This document shows positions 20,401 through 25,679 of a stretch of 25,679 nt of DNA, piece by piece (the first letter of the stretch is position 1; each line of letters opens with the position of its first letter). The notes beneath the pieces are model-generated. The model was given only the letters and a program-made list of their open reading frames with translations, ran no database searches and had not been told where the DNA came from. Origin of the DNA: Pelargonium nanum (Eukaryota; Streptophyta; Magnoliopsida; Geraniales; Geraniaceae); assembly GCA_036897485.1 (NCBI GenBank), contig JAYMTF010001169.1, positions 1 through 25,679 of the forward strand, written 5' to 3'. Position numbers and translations under genes: made by a program.

Positions 20401-23400
20401 ACAAAGCAGTACACAAATTGTTATGAGAAGGTATAATCATCTATACCTGATATCCATCAAGTGCCACCCTCTCTAAAAGCCTCTTGCAAGCATTGACTTC
20501 ATCGGAGCTAACATAACATAACATATTTGGATAAGAAAGTTTCTTATAATTTGACGCTACACAATTCACAACGCGATTTGGACACGTGATTCACTATTTT
20601 AAGAAAATACACGTCGCTATATGGTCCGACACGTGGGCGTGTCAGATTTATTTTATTTTTTCAAATGCGGATTCGCGTATTGGACACGTGTCCAAAGCGT
20701 GTCATGTCCGATTAGATTGTCGGACCCCAACACTCTACTGAAGACAGTCGGTGCTTCATAAGGTAAAATGATTAACAATACCTTCCATCCAAAACTTCGG
20801 GTGAAAGGATGCCAAATCGGTCCACAAATTCACCAAATGATTTTCTCGTAGGATATCCAGCACAGCTTATCCTAATTGCCTCCATAACTCCCTAAAATGA
20901 ATAGTACCAGAAATAAAACTAAATTCACATCGATCTAATTACAAGATCATTAGAAAATGCAAGACAACAAGGTAGCATATTAACAGCCTTACCCCACATC
21001 GTAGTTGTTGAAGAACATTTTTACTCTCAAAAATTGCCGGTTTAAGAAGATTATTGGGCTTTACACAACGAATGTAATGTGGCTCTGTGGAACTAAGAGT
21101 ATGAAGCAATTCTTGCAATTGTTGCTGTATAATATAGAAAATATGACTTCAGGATCAAGAAAGTCAGATAAATTCATTTTAAAAGGGGGAAAGCCATGAG
21201 CCATCAGACCTTGAACCGAGAACCTATGGAAGAGAATTTTGAACTTTTGGAGGATTCATCTGCTAATTGTGGAAACAACCCGGACACAAAAGAACATTTG
21301 GAAGCACTCAAAAGTGCTTGATGTTCGGCAACAACATAATCCTTGTTCTTGTCCAGGAACAATTCAGTTTGGTAAGTAACCTGAAAGAAGTCATATTTTT
21401 GAGTCATGTAATGAGTTTGAAACTACTTAGTACTTTCTGATCATCATTCTGTGAACCTTTCCACAATTACAACGGATACTTACATCACCAGCATAATGGC
21501 CAATTGTGAAGTCACTACGTGCTAATTTTGGCTTGTTAAAGCGTTTGTGGTTTTTAAATGTTTGGTAGAGCTTCTGAGCAAATGTTTCATGTGTAGATCT
21601 TGGAAACATACTGCGAAACAAAGCCAATATCATTATGAAAACTTATAGCTTTATCAGAAGAATTGTAAGTTGGTGAAATCTACGTGAATAAGAGGAAATG
21701 CATACAGAAGTACAGCTTAGAAGCATTGCACTTACCATGCTTCATCTAGAAGAGCAATTATACCACCAGGTTTCTGAAATTTTATGTGAAGGAAAAATCA
21801 TTATAAAATGGCTGAAAGGTAAATTGTAGTGATAAATTTACTGAAAATGATATACAACATGAAATATAGCTTGGATGTTCCCGCCCAATAAAATAAATAG
21901 TCTGCATCATTTAAGTATATGTAGAGCCGTAATTTCAGGATTCATCAACAAGAGGTAGAACCACAATACATTTTGCCAACCACATACTCCTTTATTCAGA
22001 ATTCTGATCAAAAATATGAATAGGAGGTTGCCAAATGACACAAAAAGAGAATTGAAAAGCATAAGAAAACATGATATCATAAGATCAAATATTCACAAAC
22101 AAGGGTGCTACAACTGTATATGGCTAGTACTCTGTTGAACATTATATTAAGCTACATATAAAGACTTGGGCTTCCACTACTAAAAGGCCATTTTTCTGGG
22201 ACTTAAGTCACCAATTCAACACTCCCCCAACACGTTCACAATCGGAGACCTTTTAAATCAACATACTAAAAGAAATAAAATAAGAAATGATAAAGGCAAG
22301 TACAAAATAATTAAAAGAAACCAACAATGATGCGATAGAACAAAAACATTACAAGAAAGAATGATGCTATAGCAAACTGTGAAACAAATTTGAAGGAATA
22401 CCAGGCAGAACCTAAAGCAGTGGAAAGATGACAAACCTTTTCAATGAGATCTAAAATATCTTGATTGTCAACAAACTCAATGTAGCTCCAGTTAATTTCT
22501 TCTTTAGTATATTCTTCTTGCTCCATTTTGAAAACATGCTGTCCAGCAGAAAGATTTATATATCATTAAGCAAATCCTAAGATTTGAAAACTCAAAAGGG
22601 ATAGGAGCACCTCTCAGACACTAACCTGATTGAAATGCTGCTGAAGTTTCTCATTAGTTAAATTGATGCAGAATTGCTCAAAGCTACAAAAAAACAAAAG
22701 ACAGTAAGCACAACAAGCAAGTATCGGCCAAGGTGGTTAAACTCAGAGTAGGTGAAATATGCTTACTTAATTTGGTAGACTTGAACCGAAAGCAAAGTAA
22801 TTAAAAGAGAGGAATATATTATAGGAAAAGCATATGGTACCATCAAAACTTCATCTAAAACAGAACTAAAACAAATCCCAACATGGTTATTACTCACAAA
22901 GACCAAGGCATGTTGGGCCAAGCGGTTGATGCGCTTTGGTTTCTCTTTGAGGTCTCAGGTTCGAGCCTTCTTGCCGACGGTATGGGGTGGGATTTATGGG
23001 TTTAAGGGTAGAGCTAACAACTAACAGGGTGACGCCCCCACTAGGGGATGAGAAACACAGGCCGTATAGACCTGCTGTCCCGTTGCTTATAAAAAAATAC
23101 TCACAAAGTTAAAAAAGAACACAAACTGTTATTGAAGAGAGTGGTACACCTCATGTTATAAAGCCAATATGCTTTAAAAGATACATGTTTGACTAAATTG
23201 AGCTGATGAAGCATGCTAATGTTTTAACCTCAAGGTGAGCATCAAAGATGCAATTTATGCTTTTAAGACGCATGAGAAACATGCAAAAAGCAATTTTTCA
23301 CCAACAAATGTAAAAAAAAAGGCATACCGGTTAGCACCTGTTTGTCTTAAAACTCTCGAATCCATAGATGTCAAGCACTCCAATTAAATACTTCGAGTTA

Positions 23401-25679
23401 GGATCTTGACCAATCGACCTGTTTATCTTGTTCACAAGCCTGCAGTAAAAGCCATAAAAATTACATAACTTTCACCAGCAGAGCTCACTTTTTTTAAACC
23501 AATGTTCATTGTTCAGTACTGAAGAAAGTAAACAGCATATACAGTAACAAAGAACTACAATATTCCGTATCTAACTTTTAATTCAAACAAACCCATCAGC
23601 ATACATGTGAAGCTTACCAGTCAAACAACCTCGAGTATACAATTTTAGCTAAAGCATCCCTGCTAGTAGCAGCAGACTCGGGATCCAACCATTTAGTGAT
23701 GGTTTCATCACGAGTTACGATCACACGTTTGCAAAGAGAATCTTCTAGGGCCTTTGCATCACAGCTGAAAAAAAGTAATAAAGTAAGATTCTAACCAAAA
23801 TTACTTTAGTGCAATCTTTTCAAACTGATCTCTTTCAATCTGTGCATGTCTATGAAAATGTCCACCTAAAAAGCTCAGCAGCAATTTTTAGATGAAACCA
23901 AGAACTTTCATCTTTGGGCATGGACGAGTCTGTTTCTTTCCCTTTCACAAATTCAACATTCCCAAGATGGAGAATTGCAGCAACAACACTGAATATTCCA
24001 TCCTATAAAAAGGTTTTGGAAAAAGAAAAAAAAACAAGAAAGTAAGTAAAGAGACCAGATCTTATAATACATCCATCAATAACATCCACTGAAAAGAAGA
24101 CTCGTAAAAAAATACCTGCTCCTCAGGACTTATTCCAACAACGTCCATTGCCTTCCTCGTTGCAATGTAATCCTGTTTATCATCAATCCCATCCAACTCA
24201 TAGCAATTTGATTGATTTAGATAATGAAATTTCCTTGGATTATCCAATTTATACCTCTGAATATCCTGGAAAACGAAACAGAAAAGAAAGCATGACAAAA
24301 TGCCCAAAGGAGGAAAATGAACATTGAGAGCTTTACTTGTACCACTTAAAAGTTAAGGGTGACTTCAACTGAAAATTACAAAAATATGCAGCAATATTGA
24401 GGAAGTTTATCCCCAATGACAGTTTATCATATTTCAAAGTTTAACTTATAAAAGACAATGTTACGTTGTATATTCAAGTAAAATGTGTCATTTGCAGTCC
24501 AAAAATCATGACGACTACATTGCATAAGTTGAAATTTTGAACTAGTATCTCAGAAAGAACCAAAGGAAACACGTCAGAAAATATGACACAAATAACCAGC
24601 AAACATAATTCACAGGACTTCAAAAAATTCAAATCAAGTAATCCTCTACATAAAGCACACACCAAGGGAAAATGAAATTGGATTGCTAAGAACGTTTGGG
24701 GATATATGCTAGATAGAGTTCAGAAACTTTTTTCCTCCCCTGAAATTACTGAAAAGGGCTTCATGATAATGCACCTCACTTGAATCATGAACATCCCAAA
24801 AGGTTGCATACATCTCCTGGAAAACTGACCTTATAGGAGAGTTAACAATGGAAGCATTATAAAAGTGGAAAAAAAAAAAACTCAAGACAACTGAAATAGA
24901 TATAGGAAGCTCGACAAAATCAAGATGAAGTGGTAAGCTTTCAACGAAAAGGATCCACCACCTACACAGAAAGGTGGTACCTATCCATAGCCATCACTCT
25001 CTATACCTAAGCCAAGTTTCTTAGCAATATTCCAGTACCTGTATCCATCCAACAAACCCTCCAGGTAAGTAACATCTTATGGAGAATTTCTAACTGTACA
25101 GTCTCAGTTCCACCAGTTGCCGTGAGGCATAAAAGTGCACCACAGTAGTGCCTAAAAATAATAAACTGATTCTTTAGAGATATGGCTTTGTGGCTTTGCA
25201 AACATAATTAGAGGAAAGATAACATATTGTACTATCAAGGCATCTCACCACAAAATAAAGTTCTCAAGTTCATACATGACTCAATCATGTATTCCAATTA
25301 GGTTTCTATTTTCCAGTTACAAGAATAGTAGAAAGAGTCTGATTTTTTAAAATAAACAATAAATAATAAATAAATAAACAAAAAAAACACAGAAACATGG
25401 AGCTAAAAAAATAAGATTCAGAACATTGACAAAATAGCTCTGTCAAATATTGGATCTGCAGTAAAAAAAGCTTCTTTGGCTAGTCTATTGCTTGCAAATA
25501 CTGAGTTTGCAATACACATAGCGAATAAATAAATACATAAGTACTAAAAATATACCCAGCTTGCATTATTACCAATTTTTCCATTGAAGCAAGATGTGGG
25601 CATATAATCAGAGACCTATTTACCTCTGGTGGTGCAGCACAAAGCATGTAGAAACAGTGATAATTCCTCTCAGGATCAG
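14415..25679 (-). CDS. MYA2-like: Class XI myosin heavy chain (MYA2/XI-2-like), 3' 33 exons, 5' end outside window
   Basis: This is an actin-based motor that moves organelles and vesicles and drives cytoplasmic streaming in plant cells (family knowledge). The 33 exons join in frame with no stop and give about 1259 residues. Plant myosin XI is usually about 1500-1530 residues, so roughly 250 N-terminal residues, with the P-loop and switch I, lie beyond the right edge. The partial first exon (25624-25679) starts with [18 protein letters not shown]. Domain order in partial numbering is motor to about 480, six IQ motifs 485-630, coiled coil 631-815, hinge to 863, and globular tail 864-1259. All internal introns are GT-AG except one GC-AG (16246-16326). 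The C-terminus [17 protein letters not shown] resembles my memory of Arabidopsis MYA2 (XI-2) rather than XI-K or XI-1; the family is certain, the subclade is an inference. No break was found, so this is probably a working gene. Exon coordinates are given in the four regional entries. Confidence 0.97.
16246..16326 (-). other. GC-AG intron of the myosin gene (81 bp)
   Basis: The exon ends TTTAATAG and the intron begins GCAAGT; the acceptor is CTTTTCAG. The resulting codon AG|T gives Ser in the conserved NVQLFNSLLLRR stretch. Using the nearest GT, four bases downstream, would shift the frame and reach a TGA within six codons of the next exon, so the GC donor is required. AG|GCAAGT is the usual strong context of plant GC-AG introns. 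Confidence 0.93.
17572..19136 (-). CDS. Myosin XI coiled-coil and hinge exons
   Basis: Exons are 19038-19136, 18430-18642, 18131-18270, 17891-18005, 17747-17791 and 17572-17655. The first four encode charged heptad-rich sequence ([48 protein letters not shown]) that dimerises the heavy chains. The last two are short symmetric exons of 45 and 84 bp. They encode the polar hinge ([15 protein letters not shown], then [20 protein letters not shown]) that joins the rod to the cargo-binding tail. Both begin and end in phase 0, so skipping either would keep the frame. The intron at 19137-19559 and the intron at 18643-19037 are both about 400 bp. The second contains a B-box-like GGTTTGAATCC at 18804-18814 with no matching A box. 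Confidence 0.94.
19560..20343 (-). CDS. Myosin XI converter end and six-IQ neck exons
   Basis: Exons are 20166-20343, 19836-20041 and 19560-19679. The first begins [20 protein letters not shown], the end of the converter, and runs directly into the lever arm. Six IQ motifs, the binding sites for calmodulin-type light chains, follow: [65 protein letters not shown] and [13 protein letters not shown]. Six is the family norm for myosin XI and V. Introns interrupt IQ2 (phase 1, after VCR) and IQ5 (after MIQ). In IQ5 the last conserved basic residue of the IQxxxRxxxxR pattern is Trp (codon TGG) instead of Arg. The assembly rests on reading-frame continuity and known family order. Confidence 0.96.
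20343..25679 (-). CDS. Myosin XI motor-domain exons (distal two thirds of the motor)
   Basis: Exons from 5' to 3': 25624-25679 (partial), 24116-24265, 23866-24002, 23618-23764, 23338-23439, 22626-22683, 22437-22538, 21736-21773, 21484-21610, 21210-21380, 20993-21124, 20782-20891 and 20447-20507; the converter ends in the next exon, which starts at 20343. Visible landmarks are [10 protein letters not shown], the TEDS-rule region [10 protein letters not shown] (acidic Glu at the expected position, so activity probably does not need phosphorylation there), switch [21 protein letters not shown], the [14 protein letters not shown] segment, the actin-contact segment [11 protein letters not shown] and the SH1 helix region [16 protein letters not shown]. 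The site usually read as FTICHYAGDV is [10 protein letters not shown] here. Exon 21736-21773 is only 38 bp. The intron at 22684-23337 contains a SINE, and the intron at 24266-25623 is the longest at 1358 bp. Confidence 0.96.
20560..20740. repeat. Palindrome-rich intronic segment with three CACGTG boxes
   Basis: CACGTG occurs at 20583-20588, 20630-20635 and 20685-20690. The third lies in a perfect 16-bp palindrome, TTGGACACGTGTCCAA (20680-20695). Phrases such as GGTCCGACACGTGGG and GTCGGACCCCAACACTC resemble dispersed 'GGACACG' repeats of plant genomes. It occupies most of the intron 20508-20781. It is probably a mobile-element remnant; a regulatory role is speculative. Confidence 0.55.
22891..22901 (+). 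repeat. Left target-site duplication of intronic SINE B
   Basis: TACTCACAAAG, identical to 23098-23108. Confidence 0.9.
22902..23097 (+). mobile_element. tRNA-derived SINE, family B, copy 2, inside a myosin intron
   Basis: The sequence starts ACCAAGGCATGTTGGGCCAA, with the tRNA-like A-box region GGGCCAAGCGGTTGATGCGC at 22915-22934 and a B box, GGTTCGAGCCT, at 22958-22968. It ends TTGCTTATAAAAAAA. A perfect 11-bp target duplication, TACTCACAAAG, lies at 22891-22901 and 23098-23108. It is antisense to the myosin gene, in the intron 22684-23337, clear of both splice sites. It is closely similar along its length to the copy at 4179-4374, and the perfect flanks suggest it inserted more recently. 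Confidence 0.93.
23098..23108 (+). repeat. Right target-site duplication of intronic SINE B
   Basis: TACTCACAAAG, directly after the A-rich SINE tail. Confidence 0.9.
24266..25623 (-). other. Longest myosin intron in the window (1358 bp)
   Basis: The donor is GAG|GTAAAT at 25623 and the acceptor is TTTTCCAG ending at 24266. The two exons join as CAAPPE-DIQRYKL, which matches the family exactly, so no exon is missed inside. A GC-richer patch at 24900-25150 has an open frame (25007-25201 minus) without family features; it may be an old repeat. An A-rich run with AATAA units lies at 25349-25387. Confidence 0.85.

Noticed and set aside
25007-25201. Extra myosin exon or gene in the largest intron
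   Set aside because: The flanking exons join exactly at CAAPPE-DIQRYKL as in the family, and the translation has no myosin similarity.

Overview
The window is plant nuclear DNA, most likely from a eudicot. It carries a class XI myosin, a plant-type gene with many short GT-AG introns, set in AT-rich intergenic DNA. Around it lie tRNA-derived SINEs, CACTA-type and foldback miniature DNA transposons, and a LINE-like relic. The species cannot be fixed from the sequence. I see no bacterial, organellar or viral genes, no rRNA or functional tRNA gene, and no CRISPR array.

Right-hand 44% (about 14100-25679, minus strand): the 3' part of one myosin XI heavy-chain gene. I traced 33 exons by hand, from the middle of the motor domain (which enters at the right edge of the window) to the TGA at 14415-14417. 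All 32 complete introns keep the reading frame, and together the exons encode about 1259 residues. In order these are the distal motor domain (switch II, SH1 helix, converter), six IQ motifs, a coiled coil, a short variable hinge, and the complete globular (DIL-type) cargo-binding tail. The first roughly 250 residues, including the P-loop and switch I, lie beyond position 25679. The C-terminal end looks most like the MYA2/XI-2 branch. The gene appears intact and functional. Its introns hold a SINE (22902-23097) and a palindrome-rich segment with three CACGTG boxes (20560-20740). One intron (16246-16326) has a GC donor.

Left-hand 56% (1-14100): no credible host protein gene. Recognisable items are: a SINE with a perfect target-site duplication (912-1123); a degenerate direct duplication (1973-2660); a second-family SINE inserted in the end of a CACTA-type MITE (4166-4632); a 508-bp foldback element (6281-6788); a LINE RNase H-like relic (about 9377-9790); a possible MULE-type element (about 9885-10365); a rearranged SINE with a duplicated B-box module (about 10840-11107); a GC-richer block with a 122-bp-spaced direct repeat (11660-12410); and a second copy of the same CACTA family (13220-13533, 3-bp duplication AGT).

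The repeats link the two halves. One SINE family has a copy in the intergenic DNA and a copy inside the myosin intron, and one CACTA family has two intergenic copies in opposite orientation. I did not find an undescribed biological system. The most informative features are the GC-AG intron, the nested SINE/CACTA structure and the SINE with a duplicated promoter module.
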